NCBI RefSeq assembly: GCF_001921205.1
Contig: NZ_MSIE01000005.1
Coordinates: forward strand, 1-64,000
DNA length: 64,000 bases
Source: Actinophytocola xanthii
Lineage (GTDB): Bacteria; Actinomycetota; Actinomycetes; Mycobacteriales; Pseudonocardiaceae
Direction: 5' to 3'
Under the pieces are notes generated by a model. That model saw only the letters and a program-made list of their open reading frames with translations, did not search any database and had not been told where the DNA came from. How positions within the stretch are numbered: the first letter of the stretch is position 1; the number at the start of each line of letters is the position of its first letter. A program made the position numbers and the translations under genes. Positions 1 through 8,425 of the stretch are shown one piece after another.

Positions 1-358
1 CGGCCGCGCCGAGCGCCTCGCGCAGCTCGGGCCCGCCGATCGAGGCCCGCCCCGCCAGCGCGTCGGCGAAGCCGCGCAGCAGCTGCGAGGCGATCACGCC
101 GGAGTTCCCGCGTGCCCCGGCCAGGGCGCCCCTGGCCAGCGCGGTGAGCGCCGCCCCTGCCTCGGCACGGGCCCTGGCCGGCGCGCGCAGCAACGCCTCG
201 AGGGCCGCTCGCGCCGTGTGCAGCAGGTTGGCCCCGGTGTCGCCGTCGGCCACCGGGAAGACGTTGATCCGGTCGATCCCCTCGCGGTGGGCGTCGAGCG
301 ACTGCACGCAGGCCACCGCCCAGCGCCGCACGTGCGCGGCGTCCAGCGCCTGCAACAT
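1..358 (-). CDS. DAK2/DhaL-type kinase domain protein (YloV/FakA-like), N-terminal part
   Basis: The gene runs off the left edge; about 119 N-terminal residues are visible from an ATG at 358. They contain the DhaL nucleotide-binding signature: NVFPVADGDTGANL near residues 32-45 (aspartates that hold Mg-ATP) and GARGNSGVIASQLLRGF near residues 80-96. In the family this domain binds ADP/ATP; FakA uses it to phosphorylate fatty acids held by a FakB protein, and YloV-type proteins carry a further C-terminal domain that is outside this window. It is divergent from rpmB, a common actinobacterial arrangement in which recG follows. The family call is firm; the substrate is not known from this sequence. 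Confidence 0.88.
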   Translation of the reverse strand, partial: MLQALDAAHVRRWAVACVQSLDAHREGIDRINVFPVADGDTGANLLHTARAALEALLRAPARARAEAGAALTALARGALAGARGNSGVIASQLLRGFADALAGRASIGGPELREALGAA

Positions 359-528
359 CAGCCCTCCCGCAGCCCGGCCAGCGGCGTCCCTCACGCGGAG
401 ACTAGTGGGCCGGTTTGAAGCCCGCGGACGGGAGCCGTTACCCTGGATTCGCCTGCCCGGCGAGAACGCGGGGTGGGGATCGCTTTGCTGACCACATCGG
501 TCGGTTTCCCGAGAAAGGAGTGCCTGAC

Positions 529-720
529 GTGGCTGCCGTCTGCGACGTCTGTGGCAAGGGGCCAGGCTTCGGCAAGTCGGTCTCGCACTCGCACCGGCGC
601 ACCAGCCGTCGGTGGAACCCGAACATTCAGACCGTGCACGCGAAGATCGGTGTCTCGCAGCGCAAGCGTCTGAACGTGTGCACCTCCTGCCTGAAGGCGG
701 GCAAGGTCACGCGCGGCTGA
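529..720 (+). CDS. rpmB: 50S ribosomal protein L28
   Basis: The 63-residue product is the large-subunit protein L28. It begins with GTG, placed 8 bases after a strong ribosome-binding site (GAGAAAGGAG at 511-520). The N-terminus reads [14 protein letters not shown] and is followed by the [16 protein letters not shown] block typical of L28. A second Cys pair, CTSC, lies near residue 52, so both zinc-ribbon CxxC motifs (the C+ form) are kept. Actinobacteria may carry more than one L28 paralogue, with C- forms used under zinc limitation; this copy should need zinc. It is transcribed alone, away from the DAK2 gene, and is followed by a clear terminator. Confidence 0.95.
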   Translation: MAAVCDVCGKGPGFGKSVSHSHRRTSRRWNPNIQTVHAKIGVSQRKRLNVCTSCLKAGKVTRG

Positions 721-739
721 GTCCGAGCGCACAGACAGC

Positions 740-775
740 GAACCGGGCCACGGCAACGCCGGGCCCGGTTCTTTG
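740..775 (+). terminator. Rho-independent-type terminator after rpmB
   Basis: Perfect 10-bp arms GAACCGGGCC (740-749) and GGCCCGGTTC (762-771) are separated by 12 bases and followed by TTTGTGT. A second GC palindrome (780-788 with 792-800) follows directly and could serve the convergent ung gene. Confidence 0.7.
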
Positions 776-807
776 TGTGGCCCGGGCCAGCGGCCCGGGC
801 ATCCGTC

Positions 808-1485
808 TCAGGGCAGCTTCCAGTCCACAGGCGACGCGCCCTGCTCCTCGAGCAGGGCGTTGGCCCGGCTGAACGGCCGCGAGCCGAAGAACCCGCTCCT
901 CGCCGACAGCGGGCTCGGGTGCGCCGACTCGATGCAGGGGACGTCGCCGAGCAGCGGCCGCAGGTTCCGCGCGTTGCGGCCCCAGAGGATGGCCACGAGC
1001 GGGCCGCCGCGGGCGGCCAACGCGCGGATCGCCTGCTCGGTGACCTCCTCCCACCCCTTGCCCTGGTGGGAGTTCGGGCGTCCGGGTTCGACGGTCAGCG
1101 CCCTGTTGAGCAGGAGCACGCCGTTCTCGGTCCACCGGGTCAGGTCGCCGTTGGACGGCGGCGGGTGCCCCAGGTCCTCGCAGTACTCCTGGTAGATGTT
1201 CACCAGGCTCTTGGGCAGCGGGCGAACGTCGGGCGCAACGGAGAAGCACAGACCGATGGGATGACCCGGCGTCGGATACGGGTCCTGGCCGACGATCAGC
1301 ACCCGCACGTCGGCGAAGGGCTGCTGGAACGCGCGGAGCACGTGCTCACCCGCGGGCAGGTACGTGCGCCCCGCGGCGATCTCGGCGCGCAGGAACTCGC
1401 CCATCGCGGCGATGCGGTCGGCCACCGGCGCGAGCGCCTCCGCCCAACCTGCTTCAACGATCTCGGACAGGGGTCGTGCCGTCAC
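808..1485 (-). CDS. ung: Uracil-DNA glycosylase (family 1)
   Basis: This enzyme removes uracil from DNA, the first step of base-excision repair after cytosine deamination. From a GTG at 1485 the product has 225 residues, the usual length. The water-activating motif GQDPYPTPG is at about 66-74 with the catalytic Asp68. The Leu-loop region HPSPLSA is at about 189-195, and [19 protein letters not shown] carries the conserved Asn and surrounding contacts. The open frame continues upstream through the next two genes, but family alignment places the start at [13 protein letters not shown]. Gene order with thiL matches the mycobacterial block. Confidence 0.95.
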   Translation of the reverse strand: MTARPLSEIVEAGWAEALAPVADRIAAMGEFLRAEIAAGRTYLPAGEHVLRAFQQPFADVRVLIVGQDPYPTPGHPIGLCFSVAPDVRPLPKSLVNIYQEYCEDLGHPPPSNGDLTRWTENGVLLLNRALTVEPGRPNSHQGKGWEEVTEQAIRALAARGGPLVAILWGRNARNLRPLLGDVPCIESAHPSPLSARSGFFGSRPFSRANALLEEQGASPVDWKLP

Positions 1486-1508
1486 GGGCGGAAACCCTAG
1501 CGGGTCGG

Positions 1509-2030
1509 TCAGGACAGCCGACGCAGGCCCGTCCGGTACCGCCCGATGCGCTCGACGTAGTTCGCCACGATGCCGGCGACCATGTCCGGGGGCACCTCGT
1601 AGCCCTCCCGCACCCTGGCCGGCACGCCGAGCGCCATCCGCCGGGCCGGCAGGTGGCCGTTGAACGACATCACCGCGCCCGCGCCGAGAACCGCGCCGTC
1701 CTCGAGCACCGAACCGTTCAGCAACACCGAACCCGACGCGACGAGGCACCCGGTGCCGATCGTCGCGCCCTCGATGTGCGCGTTGTGGCCGACCGCGGAG
1801 TCGGGACCGATCCGCGTGGGATGCCACTCGGTGCAGTGCACGATCGTGCCGTCCTGGACGTTGGTCCGCTCGCCGACCCAGATGCCGCCGGAGTCTCCGC
1901 GCAGCACCGCACCCGGCCAGACCGAGGCCTGCGCCGCGAGGTGGACGTTGCCGATCAGCACCGCGTCCGGATGGACGTAGGCGTCCGGGTGGACGCTCGG
2001 CTCGTGCTCGTCCAGCGCGTAGACGGGCAT
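1509..2030 (-). CDS. Gamma-class carbonic anhydrase-like hexapeptide-repeat protein
   Basis: The 173-residue product is a left-handed beta-helix protein of the YrdA/PaaY/gamma-carbonic-anhydrase group. Seen in sequence: repeated hexapeptide turns such as GNVHLA and [18 protein letters not shown], the WPGAVLRGD and [10 protein letters not shown] segments, and histidines in VHCT and VGHNAH positioned like the three zinc ligands. Such proteins form trimers and bind Zn or Fe between subunits; some are true carbonic anhydrases, others are thioesterases or have no measured activity. It sits 24 bases upstream of the ung start and 10 bases downstream of an acetyltransferase gene, probably in one transcript with both. 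Reaction in this organism is inference. Confidence 0.85.
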   Translation of the reverse strand: MPVYALDEHEPSVHPDAYVHPDAVLIGNVHLAAQASVWPGAVLRGDSGGIWVGERTNVQDGTIVHCTEWHPTRIGPDSAVGHNAHIEGATIGTGCLVASGSVLLNGSVLEDGAVLGAGAVMSFNGHLPARRMALGVPARVREGYEVPPDMVAGIVANYVERIGRYRTGLRRLS

Positions 2031-2039
2031 GCGGCCTCC

Positions 2040-2558
2040 TTACTCGGCGTGCGCGGGGGTGGGCTCGTGGTCGAGGACCTTTCCGAGGTGCACGCTCTCC
2101 GGCGCCTCCGCGTAGTACCCGAACTTCGGTACGGCGGTGTACCCGGCGGAGGCGTAGAGCGCGAGGGCCTCCGGCTGGCGCAGCCCGCTCTCCAGCACGA
2201 CGCGCCCGTACCCGGCGGCCAGCGCCCGCCGCTCGAGCTCGGCGAGCACGGCGCGGGCCAGCCCTCGTCCCCGTGCCCGCGGGCTCACGTACATCCGCTT
2301 CAGCTCGACCGCGTCGGCTCCGTGCACCCGCCATCCGCCGCAGGCGGCCGGCGAACCGTCGTCGAGGTAGGCGACCAGGAACAGGCCCTCCGGCGGCGCG
2401 AACTGCGCCGGCTCCACCGGAGTGTCGTCCGGCGAGCCGTAGCGCACGACGTACTCCTGCTGGACCTCCTCGATCAGCGCGAGCGAGTCCGGGTGGTCAT
2501 AGGGCAACGCATCGATCCGCACAACCCGATCCTGCATGGGCACCGGCGCGGACGCCAT
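2040..2558 (-). CDS. GNAT-family N-acetyltransferase
   Basis: The 172-residue product has the GNAT acetyl-CoA-binding motif [19 protein letters not shown] (about residues 97-115), preceded by the beta-strand block [10 protein letters not shown] and followed by YGRVVLESG and a C-terminal [16 protein letters not shown] segment. This matches small-molecule or protein N-acetyltransferases; nothing in the sequence fixes the substrate. The first ATG (2558) lies 10 bases after the thiL stop; a second ATG at codon 8 is also possible. It belongs to the tight thiL-GNAT-hexapeptide-ung run and is probably co-transcribed. Confidence 0.85.
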   Translation of the reverse strand: MASAPVPMQDRVVRIDALPYDHPDSLALIEEVQQEYVVRYGSPDDTPVEPAQFAPPEGLFLVAYLDDGSPAACGGWRVHGADAVELKRMYVSPRARGRGLARAVLAELERRALAAGYGRVVLESGLRQPEALALYASAGYTAVPKFGYYAEAPESVHLGKVLDHEPTPAHAE

Positions 2559-2568
2559 GGGGTGTCGG

Positions 2569-3558
2569 TCACCGCCAGTGCTGCCACCCCGGCGGCTTCT
2601 CGTACTGGCGACCGTCCACGGTCACCCCGGCGCCCCGGCCCACGGTGCCGACCGCGACCCAACCCTGCGGCACGCCGGCCGGGTCGGGGAACGTCGCCGC
2701 CAGGGCGTGGTCCTCGCCGCCGGTCAGCACCCAGTGCAGCGCGTCGGCGCCCAGCGCGGAGGCGACCTCCACCAGCCGCTGGGGCACCGGCACCAGGGAG
2801 GTCCGCACGTCGATGGCCACACTGGACGCCTCGGCGACGTGGGCGAGGTCGGCGAGCAGCCCGTCGGAGACGTCGATCATGGCGGTGGCCCCGGCCAGGG
2901 CGGCCTGCGGGCCCGCGGCGTACGGGGGCTCCGGGGCGCGGTAGGCGCTCACCACGGTGACCGGCGAGCGGAAACCGCGGCCGAGCACCGCGAGCCCCGC
3001 TGCCGACCAGCCGAGCCGGCCGCTCACCGCGACCACGTCGCCGGGCATCGCACCGCCCCGGGTGACCGGCGCCCGACCCTGGAGGTCACCGAGCGCGGTG
3101 ACCGAGATCACGATCTGGTCCGCGGCGACGACGTCCCCACCGACGAGCCCGGCTCCGGCCCGGGTGGCCTCCTCCCACATGCCGGCCGCCAGCCCTTCGG
3201 CGACGGCCGTGGGGGTGGTCCTCGGACAGGCGAGCCCGACCAGCAGCCCGGTGGGCACCCCACCCATCGCCGCGATGTCGGCGATGTTCACCGCGACCGC
3301 TTTGCGCCCAACGTGTTCCGGTGTCGACCAGTCCATCCGGAAGTGCACGCCCTCGACCAACACGTCGGTACTGGTGACCACCCGGCCGTCGCTCGCGGCC
3401 ACGATGGCCGCGTCGTCGCCGGGGCCGAGCAGGGTGGTCGCAGGTTGCCGGCGGCCGGCGGTGACGCGGCCGATCAGACCGAACTCGCCGATGTCGGCCA
3501 CCGTCTCCTGCCGTTCATCGCTGCCCGGCACGCCCACCTCCGATAGTCGGATCCCCAA
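2569..3558 (-). CDS. thiL: Thiamine-monophosphate kinase
   Basis: ThiL phosphorylates thiamine monophosphate to thiamine diphosphate, the last step of cofactor synthesis. The 329-residue product has the AIR-synthase/PurM-like fold signatures: GPGDDAA at about 45-51 (Mg-ATP aspartates), DVLVEGVHF at about 65-73, LVGGDVVAADQ near 140, and MIDVSDGLLADL near 230, followed by LTGGEDHAL. Length and motifs are complete. It heads the minus-strand run toward ung and is divergent from the small Lrp-ligand-domain gene. No TPP riboswitch was recognised in the short upstream gap. Confidence 0.95.
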   Translation of the reverse strand: MGIRLSEVGVPGSDERQETVADIGEFGLIGRVTAGRRQPATTLLGPGDDAAIVAASDGRVVTSTDVLVEGVHFRMDWSTPEHVGRKAVAVNIADIAAMGGVPTGLLVGLACPRTTPTAVAEGLAAGMWEEATRAGAGLVGGDVVAADQIVISVTALGDLQGRAPVTRGGAMPGDVVAVSGRLGWSAAGLAVLGRGFRSPVTVVSAYRAPEPPYAAGPQAALAGATAMIDVSDGLLADLAHVAEASSVAIDVRTSLVPVPQRLVEVASALGADALHWVLTGGEDHALAATFPDPAGVPQGWVAVGTVGRGAGVTVDGRQYEKPPGWQHWR

Positions 3559-3635
3559 ACGATCGAGAACTGCGGTACCTTTTGCTGCTCACGTTCCTAC
3601 CCTCCACAGGACCGATTGACACGAAGGGGCGCGCC

Positions 3636-3869
3636 GTGGTCCACGCATACATCCTGATCCAAACGGAAGTCGGTCAGGCCGCCGCGGTCGCCGCGGAGAT
3701 AGCGAAGATCGCCGGCGTGACCACGGCCGAGGATGTCACGGGCCCGTATGACGTGATCGTGCGCGCCGAGGCGGAGAACGTGGACCTGCTCGGGCAGCTG
3801 GTCGTCGCCCGCGTCCAGGGGGTCCAGGGCATCACCCGGACGCTGACCTGTCCGGTGGTCCATCTCTGA
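3636..3869 (+). CDS. Stand-alone Lrp/AsnC ligand-binding (RAM) domain protein
   Basis: The 77-residue product starts at GTG 3636 (VHAYILIQTEVGQ) after the purine-rich stretch ACGAAGGGG at 3621-3629. It is only the C-terminal ligand-binding domain of Lrp/AsnC regulators: beta strand AYILIQTE, helix AAVAAEIAKIAGV, then DVTGPYDVIVRAEAENVDLL. There is no DNA-binding domain. Such single-domain proteins assemble as beta-barrel dimers/octamers and may bind amino acids or act with full-length Lrp proteins. It is divergent from thiL and followed by DUF3515, as in other actinobacteria. Confidence 0.85.
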   Translation: MVHAYILIQTEVGQAAAVAAEIAKIAGVTTAEDVTGPYDVIVRAEAENVDLLGQLVVARVQGVQGITRTLTCPVVHL

Positions 3870-3888
3870 GCTGTGCTCTAGTGGGGGC

Positions 3889-4473
3889 GTGTCGGAACAG
3901 CAGCTGTCACCGGTCGCCCTCCGCGTCTCCGTCGCACTGGTCGCCCTGCTCGTGGTCGGCGTCGCCGTACTCGGTCTGACCGCGAGGTCGGATCCCGCCA
4001 CCGACGCCGCCGTTCCGACCTCGACACCCGCCGCCACGTCCGGCGCGACCGACACCGGTCCGCTGGCGCTGAGCGCCGTCGACGCTCCGGCCGCGGCCTC
4101 CGCGGAGTGCGCGGCGCTCGTCGGACGGCTGCCCCGGGAGCTGCCGAGCGGTGACCGGACCCTGCGCCGCCTCCCGCTCGCCGACCCGGCCCCGCCCGCC
4201 GCCGCGGCCTGGGGCGAGGGCGGGGGCGAGCCGGTGGTGCTGCGCTGCGGTATGCCCCGTCCGGCCGACCTGACGCCGATCTCGGACCTGCGCGAGATCT
4301 CCGGGGTGCGCTGGCTCATGGTCCCCGGCGACGGCGCGGTGACCTGGTTCGTGGTGGACCGCGCCGTCTACGTCGCGCTCACGGTGCCCGAGGGCAGCGG
4401 AACGGGAGTACTGCAGGACGTCTCCGCCGCGGTCCGGGCGGCGCTGGCGGTGCGACCGGTCCGGGCGGGCTGA
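3889..4473 (+). CDS. DUF3515 membrane-anchored protein
   Basis: The 194-residue product (GTG start) has one N-terminal hydrophobic segment, residues about 8-30 (VALRVSVALVALLVVGVAVLG), then a Ser/Thr/Ala-rich linker and an extracytoplasmic domain with two conserved-looking cysteines (SAECAALVGRLP and VVLRCGMPRP). The blocks LREISGVRWLMVPGDG and VTWFVVDRAVYVALTVP match the actinobacterial DUF3515 family. Its function is unknown; the family is regularly encoded between thiL and ddl, on the strand opposite ddl, as here (5-base gap to the convergent ddl stop). A link to the cell envelope is inference from location only. Confidence 0.85.
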   Translation: MSEQQLSPVALRVSVALVALLVVGVAVLGLTARSDPATDAAVPTSTPAATSGATDTGPLALSAVDAPAAASAECAALVGRLPRELPSGDRTLRRLPLADPAPPAAAAWGEGGGEPVVLRCGMPRPADLTPISDLREISGVRWLMVPGDGAVTWFVVDRAVYVALTVPEGSGTGVLQDVSAAVRAALAVRPVRAG

Positions 4474-4478
4474 GGGCC

Positions 4479-5576
4479 CTACCGGAGGCCGGTCCCCCGT
4501 GCGATCGCCGTGTCGACCAGGGTGGACAGCAGGCTCGGGTAGTCGATGCCGGTGACCGCCCACATCTTCGGGTAGGCCGAGGTCGGGGTGAAGCCGGGCA
4601 TCGTGTTCAGCTCGTTGATCGTGAGCGCCCCGTCCGCGCCGACGAAGAAGTCGACCCGGGCCAACCCCTGGCAGTCCAGTGCGCGGAACGCCGTGACCGC
4701 CATCGCCCGCAGCCGCTCGACGACCTCGTCGTCGAGTTTGGCCGGGATGTCGAGCTCGCAGACGTCGTCGAGGTACTTGGCTTCGAAGTCGTACCACTCG
4801 GGACCGTCCGAGGTGATCCTGATCTCGGCGGGCAGCGACGCCTCCACCCGCCCGTCGGGCAGCTCCAGCACCCCGCACTCGACCTCACGGCCCACGATCG
4901 CCGCCTCCACGAGCACCTTGGGGTCGATCTCACGCGCCGCGGCCACCGCGTCGTCGAGCTGCGACCAGTCGGTGACCCGGGTGATCCCCGTGGAGGAACC
5001 CGCTCGCGCCGGCTTCACGAACACCGGCAGCCCCAGCCGGTCCCGCTGCGCGTCCGAGAGCGTGGGGCGGTGGCGGGATAAGACCTCGTACGGCCCGACG
5101 GGAAGTCCCTCCGCGATCAGCAGCTTCTTGGTGAACTCCTTGTCCATGGCCACGGAGCTCGCGAGCACGCCCGCGCCGACGTAGGGCAGGCCGACCATCT
5201 CGAGCAGCCCCTGGATCGTCCCGTCCTCGCCGTAGGCCCCGTGCAGCACGGGGAACACGACGTCCACCTTGGACAGAACCTCGCCCTCCCGGCCCCGTTC
5301 GAGCACGACGAGGCTCGCCGAGGACGGGTCGGCCGGGAGCGTGAGCGCTGTCCCCGCCGTGATCGTCGGCATCGTCCGCCCCTCGATCCGCAGCTCCGCC
5401 GGATCGGCGGGGCCCAACACCCAGGAGCCCTGGGGGGTGATGCCCACCGGCACGACCTCGAAGCGGTCGGGGTCCAGGTTGGCGAGCACGCTCGCCGCCG
5501 ACACGCAGGACACCGCGTGCTCGCTGCTCTGCCCACCGAACACGACTGCCACGCGGATACGCTCTTGGCTGGCCAT
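4479..5576 (-). CDS. ddl: D-alanine--D-alanine ligase
   Basis: Ddl joins two D-Ala molecules with ATP for peptidoglycan precursor synthesis in the cytoplasm. From ATG 5576 the product has 365 residues. Signatures: [13 protein letters not shown] at the N-terminus, [12 protein letters not shown] (substrate loop), [14 protein letters not shown] (ATP-grasp), and [20 protein letters not shown] with the Mg-binding Glu and Asn near the C-terminus. The open frame extends further upstream but only the [15 protein letters not shown] start fits the family. It is preceded 11 bases upstream by the MocR stop codon, so some read-through from that gene is possible. Confidence 0.95.
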   Translation of the reverse strand: MASQERIRVAVVFGGQSSEHAVSCVSAASVLANLDPDRFEVVPVGITPQGSWVLGPADPAELRIEGRTMPTITAGTALTLPADPSSASLVVLERGREGEVLSKVDVVFPVLHGAYGEDGTIQGLLEMVGLPYVGAGVLASSVAMDKEFTKKLLIAEGLPVGPYEVLSRHRPTLSDAQRDRLGLPVFVKPARAGSSTGITRVTDWSQLDDAVAAAREIDPKVLVEAAIVGREVECGVLELPDGRVEASLPAEIRITSDGPEWYDFEAKYLDDVCELDIPAKLDDEVVERLRAMAVTAFRALDCQGLARVDFFVGADGALTINELNTMPGFTPTSAYPKMWAVTGIDYPSLLSTLVDTAIARGTGLR

Positions 5577-5587
5577 GGCGCCCGACC

Positions 5588-6988
5588 CTACCCCCGGCCG
5601 CCCCGCACCAGCTCCACCAGCACCGGCAACGCGTCGCGCAGCTGTTCGCGCGAGCACGCGGCGTAGCCGAGCGCGATACCGAACCACCGCGCCCGGCCCA
5701 CGTGGTGCCTGGCCAGACCGTCGAGCAGCAGACCGACCTCCAGTGCCTGTCGCACCAGCTCACGCTCCGCCTCGGCGGAAGGCAGCGGTACCACCACGTG
5801 TGCCCCTGCCTCGTCGCCCAGGACGTGCACCCCGCCGCGCACCAGCGCGTCCACGACCAGCGACCGGCGCTCGGACAGCTCGCGGCGCAGCCTGCGCAGG
5901 TGCCGGCCGAGGTCGCCGTTGCGGGCGAACTCGACGACGACCAACTGCCCCGCCGGCGCGGGTCCCGAGCCGGTGCGGTCGCGGTGGGCCAGCACCGCGG
6001 ACACCACTGGCGGCGGTGCCACCATCCAGCCGACGCCGAGCGTCGGGGTGAGGATCTTGCTCGTGGTTCCGAGGTGCACCACGACGTCCGGCGCCAGCGC
6101 GGCCAGCAGGGGCAGCGGGGCCACGTCGTAGCGAAGCTCGCCGTCGTAGTCGTCCTCGATCACCAGCCATCCCCGCTGTCGCGCGGTCTCCACGAGCGCG
6201 ACCCGGCGGGCGGCGGCCATCCGGCCGCCGAGCGGGTACTGGTGGGCGGGCGAGCAGTACACCGCGCGCGCCTGCCCCGGCACGGTGGCGGTCACCAGAC
6301 CGTCGGCGTCCACCGGCGCCGGCACGACCCGCAGACCCGCTGCCCGCAGGGCGCCGACGGCCCGCTGGTAGCCGGGTTCCTCGACCGCGACGACGTCACC
6401 GGGGCGCAGTACGGCCGCCGCGAGCTCCGCGACCGCCGTACTGGTCCCGGAGGTCGCGAGAACGGTCTCCTGACTGTCCTGTGCGGACATACCTCCCACG
6501 CGCAAACCCCTGTGGCGCAGGAGGTGTTCGGCAACGGTCGCGCGATAGTCGGGCAGACCTGCCCGGTTGGGACGGACCATCGGGGCGATGTGCGCGGCGG
6601 CCCGCCAGGCTCGGCGCCACGCGGCCCGGTCTATTCCGCCGGCCCACGGCGAACCCGGGGTCAGGTCCACGGCGGTCTCGTCGGACCCGCCGCGCCGGGC
6701 GGGACCGGGCGCGGTGCCCGGCGAGCCCGGCGGCTGGGTGGTCACGTACGTGCCGGACCCGTGCCGCCCGGCGATCCACCCCTCGGCGTGCAGCTGCTCG
6801 TAGGCGGCCGCGGTGACCGTCCGGCTCACCCCGAGCTCACCGGCGAGCGCGCGGGTCGAGGGCAGCCGGTCACCGCTGCGCAACCGGCCCTCGCCGGCGG
6901 CCGCCCGGAGCTGCTCGGCCAGCTGGACGGCCAGCGGGGTGGCCGCGGTCCGGTCGAGCGTGACCGGCAGGGCGGGCGTCTCCGGCAT
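5588..6988 (-). CDS. MocR-type regulator (GntR winged helix fused to class I aminotransferase fold), PdxR-like
   Basis: The 466-residue product has a GntR winged helix-turn-helix at about residues 15-85 ([19 protein letters not shown]) and a fold-type I aminotransferase domain from about 105. The PLP lysine is K311 in [26 protein letters not shown] (244-255) and [10 protein letters not shown] (278-287) are typical MocR blocks. Members sense PLP or amino acids and bind direct repeats; PdxR activates pyridoxine genes, GabR controls GABA use. It is divergent from a flavin-binding PNPOx-like gene, and the shared 70-base gap holds AGTGGC-type repeats, so it likely regulates that gene and itself. 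No PdxS/PdxT genes are adjacent, so a vitamin B6 role is only suggested. Confidence 0.9.
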   Translation of the reverse strand: MPETPALPVTLDRTAATPLAVQLAEQLRAAAGEGRLRSGDRLPSTRALAGELGVSRTVTAAAYEQLHAEGWIAGRHGSGTYVTTQPPGSPGTAPGPARRGGSDETAVDLTPGSPWAGGIDRAAWRRAWRAAAHIAPMVRPNRAGLPDYRATVAEHLLRHRGLRVGGMSAQDSQETVLATSGTSTAVAELAAAVLRPGDVVAVEEPGYQRAVGALRAAGLRVVPAPVDADGLVTATVPGQARAVYCSPAHQYPLGGRMAAARRVALVETARQRGWLVIEDDYDGELRYDVAPLPLLAALAPDVVVHLGTTSKILTPTLGVGWMVAPPPVVSAVLAHRDRTGSGPAPAGQLVVVEFARNGDLGRHLRRLRRELSERRSLVVDALVRGGVHVLGDEAGAHVVVPLPSAEAERELVRQALEVGLLLDGLARHHVGRARWFGIALGYAACSREQLRDALPVLVELVRGGRG

Positions 6989-6990
6989 CC

Positions 6991-7046
6991 AAGTGGCCTT
7001 TCGAAATCGAGTAGTCGTGGCTATTCAAGCATGCCACTCGGGTGGC
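6991..7046. promoter_or_regulatory. Probable MocR operator: phased GTGGC repeats
   Basis: Three GTGGC units lie at 6993, 7017 and 7042, i.e. 24 and 25 bases apart. The first two extend to a shared pattern GTGGCYWTTC (GTGGCCTTTC and GTGGCTATTC). The first unit reads AAGTGGCCTT, close to the AAAGTGGW core I recall for actinobacterial PdxR boxes. MocR proteins bind direct repeats on one DNA face, which fits this spacing. Transcription in both directions would start here. Confidence 0.6.
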
Positions 7047-7058
7047 GAGGCTGGAGCC

Positions 7059-7730
7059 ATGCACCCACTCTCCCCGACCGAGCGCAGTACGGTCCGCCGC
7101 GGGAAGACGCGCTCGACCAGTGACCGCGCCGCCCTGCACGCCGTCCTGGACGCCGGCCTCATCTGCCATCTCGGGTTCGTCGCCGAGCACGGGGCACCCG
7201 TGGTCGTCCCCACCGGTTACGGACGCGACGGCGACACGCTCTACGTGCACGGCTCCACCGGCGCCGCGAGCCTGCGAGCGGCCGACGGAGGGGAGGTGTG
7301 CGTGACGGTGACCCTGCTCGACGGGATCGTGTACAGCCGCGCGGTCTTCCACTGCTCGGTCAACTACCGCTCGGCGGTCCTGCACGGTCGCGGGGCGACG
7401 CTCACCGACCGGGACGAGAAGCTCGCGGCCCTGCGGGTGATCACCGACCACCTCGCCCCCGGCACCTGGGGATACGCCCGCGAGCCGAGCAGGCGGGAGC
7501 TGGCCGCGACCGCGGTCCTGGCCCTCGACCTCACCGAGGCAGCGGTCAAGATCCGCACCGGCCCGCCCGGGGAGGAACCGGCGGACCTGACCCGCCCGAC
7601 GTGGGCCGGGGTGCTGCCGCTGCACCGGTCCTGGGGTTCCCCCGTCCCGTGTCCCGAGCTGCGGCCCGGGACCGCGGTGCCGAGCCACGTCGAGACCAGA
7701 CCGGACCCGGTGGGCCCTGGGCGTGGCTGA
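7059..7730 (+). CDS. Pyridoxamine 5'-phosphate oxidase-family flavoprotein (Pyridox_ox_2 type)
   Basis: The 223-residue product, from ATG 7059, has the split-barrel flavin-binding fold: TRSTSDRAALHAVLDAGLICHLGF, then VVVPTGYGRDGDTLYVHGST, the family's FMN-binding strand, and VCVTVTLLDGIVYSRAVFHCSVNYRSAVLHG. The C-terminal part carries AAVKIRTGPPGEE, often seen in this group. These proteins bind FMN or F420 and reduce or oxidise small molecules; true PdxH activity is not shown. Its position divergent from a MocR regulator with shared repeats makes it the likely target gene. Substrate unknown. Confidence 0.85.
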   Translation: MHPLSPTERSTVRRGKTRSTSDRAALHAVLDAGLICHLGFVAEHGAPVVVPTGYGRDGDTLYVHGSTGAASLRAADGGEVCVTVTLLDGIVYSRAVFHCSVNYRSAVLHGRGATLTDRDEKLAALRVITDHLAPGTWGYAREPSRRELAATAVLALDLTEAAVKIRTGPPGEEPADLTRPTWAGVLPLHRSWGSPVPCPELRPGTAVPSHVETRPDPVGPGRG

Positions 7731-7736
7731 GGCGGC

Positions 7737-8195
7737 TCAGGAGGCCCGGCGCAGGTGGGCGGGATCCGTCCGCGGGTAGGAGTTCATGGTCCGCACACCC
7801 CGGTAGACGTGCAGGCTCACCGCGGGGTCGCGTCCCTCGTTGCGAACCTCGTGCCCGTAGCCGGGGGCGAACACCCGGGACTGGCCGGCGACCAGGGTGT
7901 GGGTCCTGCCGTCGCGCAGCACGTGCTCGGTCAGCTCACCGGAGACCACGGTGAAGGCTCCGGTGGCCGGGCCGTGGTCGTGCGGGTCGGTGCGCTGGCC
8001 CGGCAGCCAGCTCATCAGCCACACCTCCTGGTCGGCGGTGTGGTGCACCAGTACGGCGTAACGCTCGTCCGGGTCGTAGCGGAGCAGGTGCGCCCAGCGG
8101 GACCGGTCCTCGGCGTACTGCCGGGCGATCAGGGCGGGGTGCACGGTGGGCGGCGTGTCGGCGCCCGCGACGGTGTTCTCTGGCACGGCGAACAT
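7737..8195 (-). CDS. Cysteine dioxygenase type I-like cupin
   Basis: The 152-residue cupin matches bacterial thiol dioxygenases that oxidise cysteine (or a related thiol such as 3-mercaptopropionate) to the sulfinic acid with non-haem iron. Iron ligands are visible: His72 and His74 in PHDHGPATGAF and His115 in PGYGHEV. Tyr131 sits where mammalian CDO has its Cys-Tyr cross-link tyrosine, but the partner cysteine position is Gly79, as in most bacterial forms, so no cross-link forms. It is convergent with the flavoprotein gene and divergent from sigK. Exact thiol substrate is undecided. Confidence 0.85.
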   Translation of the reverse strand: MFAVPENTVAGADTPPTVHPALIARQYAEDRSRWAHLLRYDPDERYAVLVHHTADQEVWLMSWLPGQRTDPHDHGPATGAFTVVSGELTEHVLRDGRTHTLVAGQSRVFAPGYGHEVRNEGRDPAVSLHVYRGVRTMNSYPRTDPAHLRRAS

Positions 8196-8425
8196 GGGAA
8201 CCTTCTCGGGAGAACCTACTGGGGTGCGGCTCGATCACCAGGAAGGACACAGCGCGCTGGCGACTCGGCAGAAGCGCACGCTCGCGGACACGCCACCAGG
8301 ACACCATCCGCGTTCCGCCGGGTCAAGGCGGTTCAGAATGTGGGAGGCCGACGCGGCCAATCCTCGGCCGGGAGCTCTCCGAACAACAAGGTGACGGGCC
8401 GCGGGCGAGGAGAACAGGGTGGGAC

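Noticed and set aside
808-2334. 508-codon minus-strand open frame
   Set aside because: Only its last 225 codons are ung; the rest is an Arg/Ala/Gly-rich shadow of the hexapeptide and acetyltransferase genes.
8196-8425. Possible leader peptide or riboswitch upstream of the cysteine dioxygenase gene
   Set aside because: A minus-strand frame starting MVSWWRV overlaps out of frame, but I saw no Cys run, attenuator or known riboswitch core.
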